Notes: a model not told the origin generated them from the sequence alone. A stretch of DNA of 23,889 bases from CAVDAL01 sp963606965 (GCA_963606965.1 CAVDAL010000040.1:1-23889), one strand, 5' to 3'. Shown: positions 1 to 9,458, counted from the stretch's first letter. Numbers and translations are program-made.

Positions 1-1355
1 ATCTTAAAAGAAAGATAGATTCTGCACTTATTGAGTGGAAAAAGAATCAAGACCGGAAACCTGTTATAGTCAGAGGGCCAAGACAGATAGGCAAGACTGA
101 ATCAATTAGAAAGTTTGCATCTGAAAATTACAAAAGCGTGATTGAAATAAATTTTGTAGAAGAACCAAAATACAAAGCAATTGTTGAGGAAGGTTATGAT
201 GTCAACTCAATAATCTCTGCAATAAGTTTGATTGATCCTAGCAAACAATTTATTGAAGGCGATACTTTGATTTTCTTTGATGAGCTTCAGGAATTCCCAG
301 ACATTGCCACTTCTTTAAAATTTTTCAAGATTGATGGACGTTTTGATGTTATATGCAGTGGGTCGATGCTTGGGCTTAGCTATAAGTCGATAGAAAGCAA
401 TAGTGTTGGTTATAAGACAGACATTATTATGCAGTCAATGGATTTTGAAGAATTTCTTTGGGCAAAGGGCTACGATGCAAAGTTTGTTGAAAATATCTTT
501 CAAAATTTGCTTGAAGCAAAGCAGTTAACTAAGTTAATGCACAAGACAATAATGTCTGCATTTTTGGACTTTTGTGCTCTTGGTGGTATGCCAGATGTTG
601 TTTCATCATATATACAACTTGGCACTTTTGAAGGTTCTTTGCAAACACAAAAGCAACTTGTTATTGATTATGAAGAAGATATTCGTAAATATGCAAGCGG
701 TATGGATCAAGGGCGAATTCTTAATGTGTTTAAACATATTCCTGTACAGCTTGCTAAAGAGAATAAGAAGTTTCAGATTAGCAAGGTTGCAAGCGGCGCT
801 AGATTCAAAGACTATCGCGGTTGCATTGAGTGGCTCGAATCAGCTGGCATGGTGAATGTTTGTCGTTGCCTCACATTTCCTGAACTTCCCTTACGCGGAA
901 ATTATGATGAAAATAAATTTAAATTGTATTTTAGTGACACTGGATTATTTGTTTCAATGTTAGATGAAGAAGCAAGTGAAGATTTTCGTGCAAATAGAAA
1001 TCTTGGTATTTATAAAGGTGCATTATATGAAAGCATTGTTGCAGAAGCTTTAACTAAAAGCGGCTATGAGCTTTATTATTACAAACGCGTCAATTCGACT
1101 CTTGAAGAAGATTTTTTTCTTCGCACGCAAAATTCACTTGTTCCTGTTGAAGTTAAGTCGACAAATGGGACAGCAAAATCGTTAAGAACGCTCATAGAAT
1201 CTGATTCATATCCTGATATATCATTTGGCTTGAAGTTGACTGCAGGTAATATTGGCTATGAAAATAGCATTTTCACGATGCCATATTTTGCAGCTTTTTT
1301 TATAAAGCTCTTGTTAAAAGAATTTGACGCAGGGAATACAAGCTGGGGGCATTAG
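1..1355 (+). CDS. DUF4143-family AAA ATPase (5' end outside window)
   Basis: The reading frame is open from base 3 (first visible residues LKRKID) to the TAG at 1353-1355, giving about 450 visible residues, so probably only a few N-terminal residues are missing. An in-frame GTG at 138 is not the start, because the P-loop lies upstream of it: GPRQIGKT at bases 75-98. A Walker B motif, LIFFDELQ, follows at 267-290. The middle carries the family-typical GGMPDVV segment. The C-terminal part (GALYESIVAEAL, then LVPVEVKS) matches the DUF4143 restriction-endonuclease-like fold. Family members are predicted cytoplasmic ATPases of poorly known function, common in accessory regions of anaerobes. The C-terminus runs some 15 residues past the usual end. 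No terminator is visible after it, and nothing ties it functionally to the surface-protein genes downstream. Family assignment is strong; the cellular role is unknown. Confidence 0.9.
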   Translation, partial: LKRKIDSALIEWKKNQDRKPVIVRGPRQIGKTESIRKFASENYKSVIEINFVEEPKYKAIVEEGYDVNSIISAISLIDPSKQFIEGDTLIFFDELQEFPDIATSLKFFKIDGRFDVICSGSMLGLSYKSIESNSVGYKTDIIMQSMDFEEFLWAKGYDAKFVENIFQNLLEAKQLTKLMHKTIMSAFLDFCALGGMPDVVSSYIQLGTFEGSLQTQKQLVIDYEEDIRKYASGMDQGRILNVFKHIPVQLAKENKKFQISKVASGARFKDYRGCIEWLESAGMVNVCRCLTFPELPLRGNYDENKFKLYFSDTGLFVSMLDEEASEDFRANRNLGIYKGALYESIVAEALTKSGYELYYYKRVNSTLEEDFFLRTQNSLVPVEVKSTNGTAKSLRTLIESDSYPDISFGLKLTAGNIGYENSIFTMPYFAAFFIKLLLKEFDAGNTSWGH

Positions 1356-1542
1356 GGTGTCGCTCTAGACTTCTAAGGGGGTATCTGGTACTAGCTTCGG
1401 TCATAGCTCGGGAAAAATTTCGAAAAATATCAATAAACGCGCTTGTGATGCTGCATAAAACACGGAGTGAAATTATGATATTCCGCCTGCTGAAATGGGT
1501 GAACTTTTTTATTTTTTTTACTAGTTGCTTTAATAAATACTC
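1356..1542. other. Intergenic stretch upstream of promoter, no gene seen
   Basis: No convincing gene and no GC-rich hairpin terminator for the upstream ATPase gene were found. A T-rich tract at about 1505-1519 (T6-A-T8) ends 23 bases before the -35 box of the next promoter. A similar tract lies at the same distance from the promoter at 9283, so it may be an upstream AT-rich promoter element. Confidence 0.5.
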
Positions 1543-1570
1543 TTGATAAAAATGGAATGTATAGTAGAAT
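1543..1570 (+). promoter_or_regulatory. Sigma-70-type promoter for the 2483-aa LRR protein
   Basis: TTGATA at 1543-1548 and TAGAAT at 1565-1570 are separated by 16 bases. Both hexamers differ little from TTGACA and TATAAT. The same boxes with the same spacing, and similar flanks, recur at 9283-9310 ahead of the next surface-protein gene, which supports the call. The start codon lies about 90 bases downstream. Confidence 0.72.
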
Positions 1571-1581
1571 ATTTTAGATTG

Positions 1582-1623
1582 CTTTTATACGTTATGTAGA
1601 ATATATATAGATGCATATAAAAG
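1582..1623 (+). promoter_or_regulatory. Possible hairpin in the 5' leader
   Basis: CTTTTATA at 1582-1589 can pair with TATAAAAG at 1616-1623, an 8-bp AU-only stem (apart from its closing C-G) around a loop of about 26 bases, upstream of the ribosome binding site at 1650-1656. Such a weak stem could easily arise by chance in AT-rich DNA. No known riboswitch class is recognised. Confidence 0.2.
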
Positions 1624-1662
1624 TAGTTCTGAAATCTATTGCTTTGTTGAAAGGAGAGAAGA

Positions 1663-4600
1663 ATGCAAAAGAGACTTTTTGTTTTAAGCAAAAAATTTGT
1701 TAGCTGCTTATGCGCATTGATTATGTGCATAGCTTTTATTCCAGTTAACTCACTTTCTGCTTTCGCTGACGACGGCCAGGAAGGGGGTATAGACGAAGGC
1801 ACAACTTTCACTTATGCAATTCCATTTGAACCAACAGATGAATCAAGTTCTGAAACAACTGTGAATGTTAATTTCCAAGTTTTAACATATGAACCAGATT
1901 CAAAGACTGGGCAACTTCAAGTTGGTAAAGGCGGTAATGGCGGCGACGGCGATGCTTGCAATGGCAAAATTGCTGGTAAAATCACTATTCCAAGCACCAT
2001 TGAATATGAAGGTGCAACTTTAACTGTTACAGCTATTGGTAGGTATGCTTTTTCTGGGCACAATGAAATTAAGGGCATCACATTGCCTGACACTTTAACA
2101 ACTTTGAATGAAGCTTCATTCCAAGGCTGTATCCTTGATAAATTAGTCATTCCAGAATCTATGAAGAACTGGGCTGGCAGATATATGCAAGGCGGCAATA
2201 ACAATAGTAATAAGGGCACAACGCCAGTTATTGAATGGAAGGGCAATTGCTCTGAAATTACTTCAAGCCGTGATGCTGGTGGCTCACCACTTGTAAAGAC
2301 AGCTGGTGGCGCCAGAATTGATCATATTTTTTGGGGCGATGCAGGTGATGAAACAATTGCAAGCACAAGTAGTAAGTTCCAATTTGGTCCAATTAAATAT
2401 AATAATAATGTTGCTTCTTCAGCAATAATTAATCCTGGTCTGTATACGAATAATTACCCATCAAACTATATTTGGTTCCCAGTTACATATTATCCAAGCC
2501 AAGCAGATGCACAAGCTGGAACAAATTCATTAGGCACTTTATATGTTTCTTTTAGTGCTGGTCAAACAAATTCAGCAACGCTTGCAAATGCCAATTTGAA
2601 AAAATCTACTTTGTACACATATGGCGATGTTGCAAACAAGAAACTTACAAGTGAATATTTCTTGAATTATAATGACGGCACTCATAAAACATTAACAGAT
2701 TATCCTGCTTGCCCTGAAGGAACAGACAAATGGGTAATTGCTGGCAACCCTAATCCAACAAGCAATATCATGAGTGGTATGTCTTGTTATCCTGTCAAGG
2801 CTGATGCAAATAATATTGGCCAAGGTTATATCACAGGCTTGGAAAAATCATATGCTGTTACAGGTTCAGATATTGAACCAGAAATTACAGTTTATGATGT
2901 AAACGGCAATGAACTTTCTGCTGACAATTATTCAATTAAATATGAATGCAAAAACGGCGACAACTGGACAGATGTCACAGAAACTGGCAAACATGGTGAC
3001 TTTGGCAAAACATACAGAATGGTCATCAGCGGCAAGGGAACATATACGGGTTCGCTTACAACAAATTCATATACCACACGCGGTTATGCTGTTGGTGAAA
3101 CAATTACATATAAAATTAAACATACAGCAACAGATGGCACGCAAGATACAGTCGATTGCAAATTTAAAGTTTTGACTTCACCTTCAACGAAGGTAGATGG
3201 AACTGTTGTTCCTGGGACTTTACAGGTTGGCATTACTCCAACTGAAAGCAAGATTACAGCTGCAACAGCAAATGACTATTTAGCAATTGATACTTCCATT
3301 ACTGGCGACATTGAAATTCCAGAAACTGTAACAGTTGCAGGAATTGATTATACTGTCACACAAGTTGGCGCAAATGCTTTTGGTAAAAGTGCAAAGGGCT
3401 CAGATGCATTTACATGCAAATTTAGCCATTGCGAATTGCCAGATACAATTACATATATTGGCAGAGCAGCATTTGCATTCTTGCCAAATTTTGAACAGGC
3501 AATAATTCCTGCATCCATCAATGAAGTTCAAACTAATGCATATATCAATAATTCAGCTTATGCATCTACTGCAACATCATCAAAGCTAGATTCATTTTTA
3601 TTCAGAGGCAGTGTTGCTTCATATACAAGCAAAATGAATTATTCAACAACTTATTATCCAACCGATTTGCTTTTTGATTCAGATTCAAACTTTGATGAAA
3701 CAAAAGAGGTACTAACAAAAAGCTTCAGAGGTGGTTCAACTAATTGGTACAGGGTTGATTTTTATGCAAGTAAGGCAGATGCAGATGCTGGCACAAATGC
3801 AATACCAATTTATGTAAAAAGCGGAACATGCGCTGCTGATATTTTGAATGGCAATTTTGAAGCAAAAACTGCATTGGATAAAGATACTAAGTTGCCAAAC
3901 TTGCCAACAGGTAAGAGCGCCTGGGTAATGAGCGATACTTCTGAATATGCAGCATCTGATTGTGTTAAATGCGGCGGCAAGTTAAGCTTTTATGCAACAG
4001 ATGCAGCTGCAACAGATTTATCAACCACACGTGTTAACAATCTTGAAAGTGACATTTGGTATGACGCTACAGCTAAAACACCAAGCTTTACTCTTACATC
4101 TTTAGATGGCAAAGCAATTGATTCTTCAAAATATAGCATTGCTTATGAAGTAAAAGATGGTAGCAGTTGGAAGGCAACTGCATCTTGCATAGATGAAGGA
4201 ACATATAGAATTGTTGCAAAAGCTGTTGCTGGTTCAGGCTATAGCGGTGAGCTCAAAATTACATTTAAGATTTCGCGCCCAGCTCCAGGGGATAAAGTTA
4301 CATATCCAGTTGATAATGTTACATCTAGCGGCCTTGCACAAAAAATCAATATGAACTTTGTTGTTTCAAGCGTTGGTGAAGGCAGCGAACATGGCACAGT
4401 TGTTGTTTCTCATGTTCAAGAAAAACAGACAAATGCTTATGAAGGAATTGATCGTGCTGTTGACATTAATACAACAGGTAGTGTTGATATTCCACAAACA
4501 ATTAAACTTGGCAATGGCATTTATGATGTAACAATTATTGGTGCTGGCGCATTTAGAGGCATAACAGGCTTGACAGGTGTCACAATTCCTGAAGGCATCG

Positions 4601-7600
4601 TGACAATTGGCAATGGCGCATTTGATACAACATCTTTGAAACAAGTAATAATTCCATCTACTGTTAAAAATATTGGCAATAATGCATTTACACGTGCATG
4701 GGCAGCAAATACATCGCAGTCTGCTGGAACAATTAAAGAAGCTGTATTCAAGGGTACAGCCAAAACAACATCAACTGCTTCTGCAAGCTCTTCTTTGAGC
4801 CTTTCAAGCATATTTACAAATGTAAATTCAAGTTCTGGCGCATTCTTGTTTGAAAATGAAACAGCAGAAAGAACAATTACTGTTTCTTCTTCAAATCCTT
4901 TGAAAAATAATATTTATTTCAAAGTCACATATTATAAGGATGCGGGCGAAGCAAATTCTGAAGGTGAAACAGTTGGATATGCTTTCGTGAAAAAAGGCGC
5001 AACACCTGAAACTGCTGCAAGCAATTTGTATTCAGGAACATATTGTTCAAATACAATTCCTGACCTTCCTGAAAGCGCAGAAGGCGATTCATGGATTTAT
5101 GAAGGCTTTGACGGTTCTGTAAAGACGGAAAGTTCTGCTCTTAATTTATGTATGAATGCGTATCCGCAGGCAGCTGCTAATTCTTTAGCAAATTACAAGT
5201 TCACAAATTCATTCAAGGGTATTTCATATCCATGGACAGGCAGCACAATCACTCCAGAATATGGCTCTGTTGTTTCTGCTAGTGGGGAAGTTTTAGATTC
5301 AAGCAATTATGTTGTTAGATATCAAAAGAAAAATGACCAAGGCAAATGGGAAGATGTGAGTGCTGCGGTTGATGAAGGCACATATCGTTTGAACCTTGTT
5401 CCAGCATATGGCTCTGGTTTGGTTGATCAGCTTTATTCAAAAGCTTATAACATTGTTAAAGTTGTTGACCCAACAACAACTCGTTTTGACTATCCTGTTA
5501 AATATGTGAACAAATCAACAGGGGAGATCTCACTTGTAAATTGCTTATTCTTAGCAACAAGCAGCAACGAAGTTAAGACTTCTGGTGTTTCAACTGGCGA
5601 CTTTAATGTTGTTGGCGTTCCAGGCATAGAGCTTCCAACATATGATGGCGACTTATATCTGCCTGAAAGCATGGCTTTAAATGGCGGAACTTATACATTG
5701 ACAGGTTTGGGCACATACTCATTCTGCGTTGGGGTCAGCAGCCTTAAGTGTGGAATCCATATTCCAAGCACTGTTAAAAAGCTTGATAAAAATTTGTATT
5801 CTTGCGTAGATTATACAAATAGCTATTCTATGTATGGCTTTACCGCAATTTATTACGATGGCGACTGCAACATTTCATCAATGTATACAGGTTCATATGA
5901 TCATTCATGGACTAATACAAATAATGGGAGTGCTAGCACTAATGAATTGATTTTTGGCGGAAAGGTTAGTGATTTCGTAACAAATCTTGACCGCGAAGAT
6001 AAATTCCACTTTTACCCAAGCAGTAGCAGCACTAAAGCAAATGGCAAAACATATGTAAAGGTTCGCTTCTATGAAAGTGAATATGCATATAATGCTGGCA
6101 GTGACCCAATTGCAACTGTTGGTATTCCATATGGGACAAAAGTTTCTGCTGTTTCGCTTTCTGCTTCTTCTTTGAAAGTTTCTGCAAATTTGGACAAGAT
6201 TCCTGCATTTACAGGCTCAAACAATTATTGGTGCTTTGCAGGCGTTGACAATTTGAATGAAGTAATCACGGATGGCACACTCAGTTGTTATCAGACAGTA
6301 GCTTCTGCAACAGACTTGCGCACATGCATTGTTTCTACAGATTCAGATTCTTATATCGCTACTGGTGAAGCTATAATTCCGAATTTAAGTGTTGTAAGCA
6401 TTTATGACAATAAAGAAGTAGCATCTAGTGCATATAATGTGATATATCAGCGCAAAGTTAACGGCGAATGGCAAACAACAAGCGATCTTGCAAGCGCTGG
6501 AACATTGCGCGTAAAAATTAGTGCTGCCGATGGTTCAGGGTATACTGGTGAGGCTTATTCGCTTCCATATGAAATTTATACCGTTGAAAATCAAACAGGC
6601 GAGATTTTCAAAGCTGCAACAGACTATCTGGATAATGGAACAGAATATAAAGACGGCATTGAGCCATCTTCACAGGTTGCATGTTCTTATGAAATTTTGA
6701 AGCCAGCTTCTGCCACAGAAGAAGGCCTTGTAATGGTTTCTCGTGGTTCTTATAAGAATGAAGATATTTATCCTTATTATGAATCAGAGCCATGTGTTTC
6801 AACAGATTTGGATGGCACTTTGATCTTGCCTGAAAAGATTAAGACTAGTAAAGGCACATTCAAGTTGGCAGCTGTTGCAAATCGAACATCTAAGACAACA
6901 TGGGCTTCAGATGATTCTGAAAACTGGAAGGCATTTGCTTTATCTAATATTACAGGCATTGTTATTCCTGCAAGCATGGATTATAAAGCATGCGCAGATG
7001 CTGTAAGCAACTGGAGATATCCAACACAGAATAACTTCAACTTCACTGGCGCTACAAAATTGCAAAAGATTTATTTCAAGGGTGATTGTTCAGATTACAC
7101 TCTTTCTGTTTATAATGGCGTCGGCGCAGAAGAAGTGTCTAAGGGTGCTTCATATATATTTGAAAGCGGACATGCAAAAGCGCTTACATCTGAAAGTTAT
7201 GATGGCGGCTATCTTGGAATTTATGACAATGTCACATTTTATCCAAGCAAGGCAGATGCTGTTGCAAAGACTAATGCTTTGGGTTCTGCACGCGTTTTGC
7301 ATACAACAAAATTGAGCGAGTTAAATGCAGATTTGAATACAAAATCTGAGTCTGTTGAACGTGATAAGAAATATACTCGCTATACAGTATTCCAAGATGG
7401 TGGAGCTATTCCAGCATTCCCTGAAAATACAAATCGATGGGCTGTTGCTGGCAATATCAGTGCAAGTGCTGTATTAAATAATGTGACATGCGATGTTTAT
7501 CCTGTAGCTTCTTCGGATACAGATTTGTCTCAGTCAACATTCTATAAAGCTGGTGAGCCTGAAAATCCAAGTGAAAAGGATTCTCCGCTTGTTTACAACG

Positions 7601-9114
7601 ATTTTGAAACATCAAAAGTTTACGATGGCGATGAATTTGATACTTCATTTGCTTTGAAAGACCCATCTGGCAATGTTATTTCTTCAGATGTATATACTGT
7701 AACTGTTCAGCGTATGAATAAGCAGGGGCAGTGGGAAGAAACAAAAGACTTTACTTCAATTGGCAAGTTGCGCATTATTGCAACAGCTGTGGAAGGCTCA
7801 GGATATACTGGCTCAAATTCAATTGATTGTGAAATTACAATTCCTGACACTTTGAAAGTTCCAATGCTTTATATTGCAAGTGACGGAACAGAAATTTCTG
7901 CGAATGTAAACTTGAATGTTGAAAGTATAGATGAAGAAAATTATACGATCACAGCATCTATTGCTCCAACTGAAAGCGGCAAAGCTGTTGATATTTCTTC
8001 AGATTATGCTGGCGGCGAATTAAAGCTTGTTGATAGCAAGCAAAATGGTAATTATGACATCAAGATTACAAGTATCAAGTCTGGTGCTTTTGGTGATGAA
8101 GCTCAAGATGAAGCTGTTGAAGCTTTGGGCAGTGTTGTAATTCCTGCTGGAATTGAAACTATTGAAGCTGGCGCATTCCAAAAGACAGCATGCGATATTG
8201 TTTTTGAAGAAGGCTGCAAGACAGTTGTTAAAACTGATGCATTCAGAGAATCTACATTGCAAGCTATTACATATAATGGCGATGCTGCAGATGTAAAGAT
8301 TGAGTCTGGCGCATTCAACCGTGTTAATGGCGATGAAAATAACGAGATTAAAGTCTTATTTAATGCCGGCGCAGACAAGAGTAAATCTTATGGATATGCA
8401 ACAGCAATTTATCCACGTGAAACTGCAATAGAAAATCTTGACGCTGCTTACGCGTCTGCAAAGGCAGCAATTGAAGCTGTTAAAGATTTGACTTCTGCTG
8501 AAAAAGCAGCCGCACTTGAATCTTTGCTTGAAGCAAATTCAGCTGCAGCACAGACTATTGAAAAGGCTGCAACGTTTGCTGAATTGGATGTAGCTGCTGC
8601 AGATGCGCAAACTTCACTTCAAGCTGTAGCTGCAAAAGCTAAAGAACAAGGCGAAGCTAATGCAAAGGCTGCTGAAGAAGCTGCAAAGAAAGCTGCAGAA
8701 AAGAAGGCTGCGGAATTAGCTGCTAAGTCAAAGGTAGGGTATAGTGAAACTGCAGGCAGCGGTGCTGCAAAGGCAACATATAAGATTACTTCTGCAACTG
8801 CTTTGACTGTTCAATATGTAAAGACGGCTTCTGCTGCAAAATCTGTAACTGTTCCTGCAACTGTTAAGCTTTCAAATGGTAAGACTTATAAAGTCACAAG
8901 CATTGGTGCTAAAGCATTTGGCAAGAAAGCAAAGATTGTAACTGTAAAGACAAAGAACTTAATAAAGAAGACTGTAAAGAAAGCTTTGAAGAGTTCTAAA
9001 GTCAAGACTGTTAAAGTTAAGGTTGGATCTAAATCAGTGAATAAGAAATTTGTGAAGAAATATAAGAAGATCTTTACAAAGAAAATTGCTGGCAAGAAAG
9101 TTACTGTTAAATAA
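1663..9114 (+). CDS. Giant secreted BspA-type LRR surface protein, 2483 aa
   Basis: The start is fixed by AAAGGAG at 1650-1656, six bases before ATG. Residues 1-35 form a signal peptide (KRLFVLSKK, hydrophobic core, cleavage expected after AFA). Five composite modules follow at about residues 46-476, 477-875, 876-1271, 1272-1645 and 1646-2061. Each has an opening beta segment, LRR_5/BspA-like repeats (signature IPxT..YxVTxIGxxAF), a segment resembling FYPSKADAxAGTN, and a closing Ig-like unit ending EGTYR...GSGYTG. A sixth, partial module (about 2062-2255) keeps only the LRR part. Residues about 2256-2357 are Ala/Lys/Glu-rich and probably a helical or coiled-coil stalk. The last 125 residues are a very basic LRR unit (GAKAFGKKAKIV onward) ending KKVTVK. 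No LPXTG motif or C-terminal membrane segment is seen, so attachment through the cationic end is inferred. BspA-type LRR proteins act as adhesins in other bacteria; the ligand here is unknown. The gene appears monocistronic, with its own promoter and terminator. Confidence 0.9.
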   Translation: MQKRLFVLSKKFVSCLCALIMCIAFIPVNSLSAFADDGQEGGIDEGTTFTYAIPFEPTDESSSETTVNVNFQVLTYEPDSKTGQLQVGKGGNGGDGDACNGKIAGKITIPSTIEYEGATLTVTAIGRYAFSGHNEIKGITLPDTLTTLNEASFQGCILDKLVIPESMKNWAGRYMQGGNNNSNKGTTPVIEWKGNCSEITSSRDAGGSPLVKTAGGARIDHIFWGDAGDETIASTSSKFQFGPIKYNNNVASSAIINPGLYTNNYPSNYIWFPVTYYPSQADAQAGTNSLGTLYVSFSAGQTNSATLANANLKKSTLYTYGDVANKKLTSEYFLNYNDGTHKTLTDYPACPEGTDKWVIAGNPNPTSNIMSGMSCYPVKADANNIGQGYITGLEKSYAVTGSDIEPEITVYDVNGNELSADNYSIKYECKNGDNWTDVTETGKHGDFGKTYRMVISGKGTYTGSLTTNSYTTRGYAVGETITYKIKHTATDGTQDTVDCKFKVLTSPSTKVDGTVVPGTLQVGITPTESKITAATANDYLAIDTSITGDIEIPETVTVAGIDYTVTQVGANAFGKSAKGSDAFTCKFSHCELPDTITYIGRAAFAFLPNFEQAIIPASINEVQTNAYINNSAYASTATSSKLDSFLFRGSVASYTSKMNYSTTYYPTDLLFDSDSNFDETKEVLTKSFRGGSTNWYRVDFYASKADADAGTNAIPIYVKSGTCAADILNGNFEAKTALDKDTKLPNLPTGKSAWVMSDTSEYAASDCVKCGGKLSFYATDAAATDLSTTRVNNLESDIWYDATAKTPSFTLTSLDGKAIDSSKYSIAYEVKDGSSWKATASCIDEGTYRIVAKAVAGSGYSGELKITFKISRPAPGDKVTYPVDNVTSSGLAQKINMNFVVSSVGEGSEHGTVVVSHVQEKQTNAYEGIDRAVDINTTGSVDIPQTIKLGNGIYDVTIIGAGAFRGITGLTGVTIPEGIVTIGNGAFDTTSLKQVIIPSTVKNIGNNAFTRAWAANTSQSAGTIKEAVFKGTAKTTSTASASSSLSLSSIFTNVNSSSGAFLFENETAERTITVSSSNPLKNNIYFKVTYYKDAGEANSEGETVGYAFVKKGATPETAASNLYSGTYCSNTIPDLPESAEGDSWIYEGFDGSVKTESSALNLCMNAYPQAAANSLANYKFTNSFKGISYPWTGSTITPEYGSVVSASGEVLDSSNYVVRYQKKNDQGKWEDVSAAVDEGTYRLNLVPAYGSGLVDQLYSKAYNIVKVVDPTTTRFDYPVKYVNKSTGEISLVNCLFLATSSNEVKTSGVSTGDFNVVGVPGIELPTYDGDLYLPESMALNGGTYTLTGLGTYSFCVGVSSLKCGIHIPSTVKKLDKNLYSCVDYTNSYSMYGFTAIYYDGDCNISSMYTGSYDHSWTNTNNGSASTNELIFGGKVSDFVTNLDREDKFHFYPSSSSTKANGKTYVKVRFYESEYAYNAGSDPIATVGIPYGTKVSAVSLSASSLKVSANLDKIPAFTGSNNYWCFAGVDNLNEVITDGTLSCYQTVASATDLRTCIVSTDSDSYIATGEAIIPNLSVVSIYDNKEVASSAYNVIYQRKVNGEWQTTSDLASAGTLRVKISAADGSGYTGEAYSLPYEIYTVENQTGEIFKAATDYLDNGTEYKDGIEPSSQVACSYEILKPASATEEGLVMVSRGSYKNEDIYPYYESEPCVSTDLDGTLILPEKIKTSKGTFKLAAVANRTSKTTWASDDSENWKAFALSNITGIVIPASMDYKACADAVSNWRYPTQNNFNFTGATKLQKIYFKGDCSDYTLSVYNGVGAEEVSKGASYIFESGHAKALTSESYDGGYLGIYDNVTFYPSKADAVAKTNALGSARVLHTTKLSELNADLNTKSESVERDKKYTRYTVFQDGGAIPAFPENTNRWAVAGNISASAVLNNVTCDVYPVASSDTDLSQSTFYKAGEPENPSEKDSPLVYNDFETSKVYDGDEFDTSFALKDPSGNVISSDVYTVTVQRMNKQGQWEETKDFTSIGKLRIIATAVEGSGYTGSNSIDCEITIPDTLKVPMLYIASDGTEISANVNLNVESIDEENYTITASIAPTESGKAVDISSDYAGGELKLVDSKQNGNYDIKITSIKSGAFGDEAQDEAVEALGSVVIPAGIETIEAGAFQKTACDIVFEEGCKTVVKTDAFRESTLQAITYNGDAADVKIESGAFNRVNGDENNEIKVLFNAGADKSKSYGYATAIYPRETAIENLDAAYASAKAAIEAVKDLTSAEKAAALESLLEANSAAAQTIEKAATFAELDVAAADAQTSLQAVAAKAKEQGEANAKAAEEAAKKAAEKKAAELAAKSKVGYSETAGSGAAKATYKITSATALTVQYVKTASAAKSVTVPATVKLSNGKTYKVTSIGAKAFGKKAKIVTVKTKNLIKKTVKKALKSSKVKTVKVKVGSKSVNKKFVKKYKKIFTKKIAGKKVTVK
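1798..7845 (+). repeat. Five tandem composite modules of about 375-430 residues
   Basis: Module boundaries by eye are 1798-3090, 3091-4287, 4288-5475, 5476-6597 and 6598-7845. Diagnostic matching segments are VTYYPSQADAQAGTN, VDFYASKADADAGTN, VTYYKDAGEANSEG, VRFYESEYAYNAGSD and VTFYPSKADAVAKTN. Each is followed by a W-containing strand (KWVIAG, AWVMSD, SWIYEG, YWCFAG, RWAVAG) and an Ig-like unit opening YxVxYxxK. The copies are strongly diverged at DNA level, so this is an old protein-level repeat and not recent tandem duplication. Confidence 0.8.
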
Positions 9115-9144
9115 TTAACTGCTAGTAAATAGCAATTTGTGATG

Positions 9145-9176
9145 AGTGGCTGCGCGTGCCTTGCGCAGCCACTTTT
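9145..9176 (+). terminator. Rho-independent terminator after the LRR protein gene
   Basis: AGTGGCTGCGC at 9145-9155 pairs perfectly with GCGCAGCCACT at 9163-9173, giving an 11-bp GC-rich stem with a 7-base loop, followed by a short T-rich stretch. It lies 31 bases after the stop codon and separates this gene from the promoter at 9283. Confidence 0.88.
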
Positions 9177-9282
9177 ATACAGGAATTCAGGCATTGAATT
9201 TAGAATAAATTCGGGAAGTTCGTTCGCCGAAAAGTGTAAACATTTTTATTTTTTTTTTCGTTCATCGCGTTTAAAAACAATC

Positions 9283-9310
9283 TTGATAAAAAATATGTAT
9301 GGAGTAGAAT
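9283..9310 (+). promoter_or_regulatory. Sigma-70-type promoter, twin of the one at 1543
   Basis: TTGATA at 9283-9288, a 16-base spacer and TAGAAT at 9305-9310 repeat the promoter at 1543-1570. The shared block extends outward: TC before the -35 box, an A-run after it, and ATGTAT in the spacer. A T-rich tract at about 9243-9258 ends 24 bases upstream of the -35 box, as in the first promoter. Confidence 0.75.
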
Positions 9311-9322
9311 ACCTTCTGCATA

Positions 9323-9340
9323 TATTCACAGCAGTGAATA
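9323..9340 (+). promoter_or_regulatory. Small hairpin at the start of the 5' leader
   Basis: TATTCAC (9323-9329) pairs with GTGAATA (9334-9340) around an AGCA loop, giving a 7-bp stem near the expected mRNA 5' end. About 100 further leader bases before the ribosome binding site show no recognised motif. The hairpin might protect the mRNA end; its function is unknown. Confidence 0.35.
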
Positions 9341-9458
9341 ATTTATTGCAAGGAATAAATTTAAGCTGTGGTAATAATGCAAAGATTGTTAAAGTGCTGT
9401 GTTTGTTTGCATCAAATTTAAATTGCAAAACATAGCAAAATGAAAGGAGTATCGAAAG

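Noticed and set aside
1505..1519. T-run as a terminator for the ATPase gene
   Set aside because: No GC-rich inverted repeat precedes it, and a similar T-run sits at the same place before the second promoter, which fits a promoter element better.
1475..1546. A 23-codon hydrophobic reading frame starting MIFRLLKWVNFF, with GGAG upstream
   Set aside because: It ends inside the -35 box of the promoter, consists largely of the T-rich tract, and has no counterpart at the twin promoter near 9283.
1798..7845. CRISPR array or recent tandem DNA duplication
   Set aside because: The periodicity is of whole protein modules with strong DNA divergence; there are no short identical direct repeats with unique spacers.
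9139..9435. A 98-codon frame across the intergenic region
   Set aside because: It runs through the terminator stem and the promoter, has no good ribosome binding site, and its composition does not look like a real protein.
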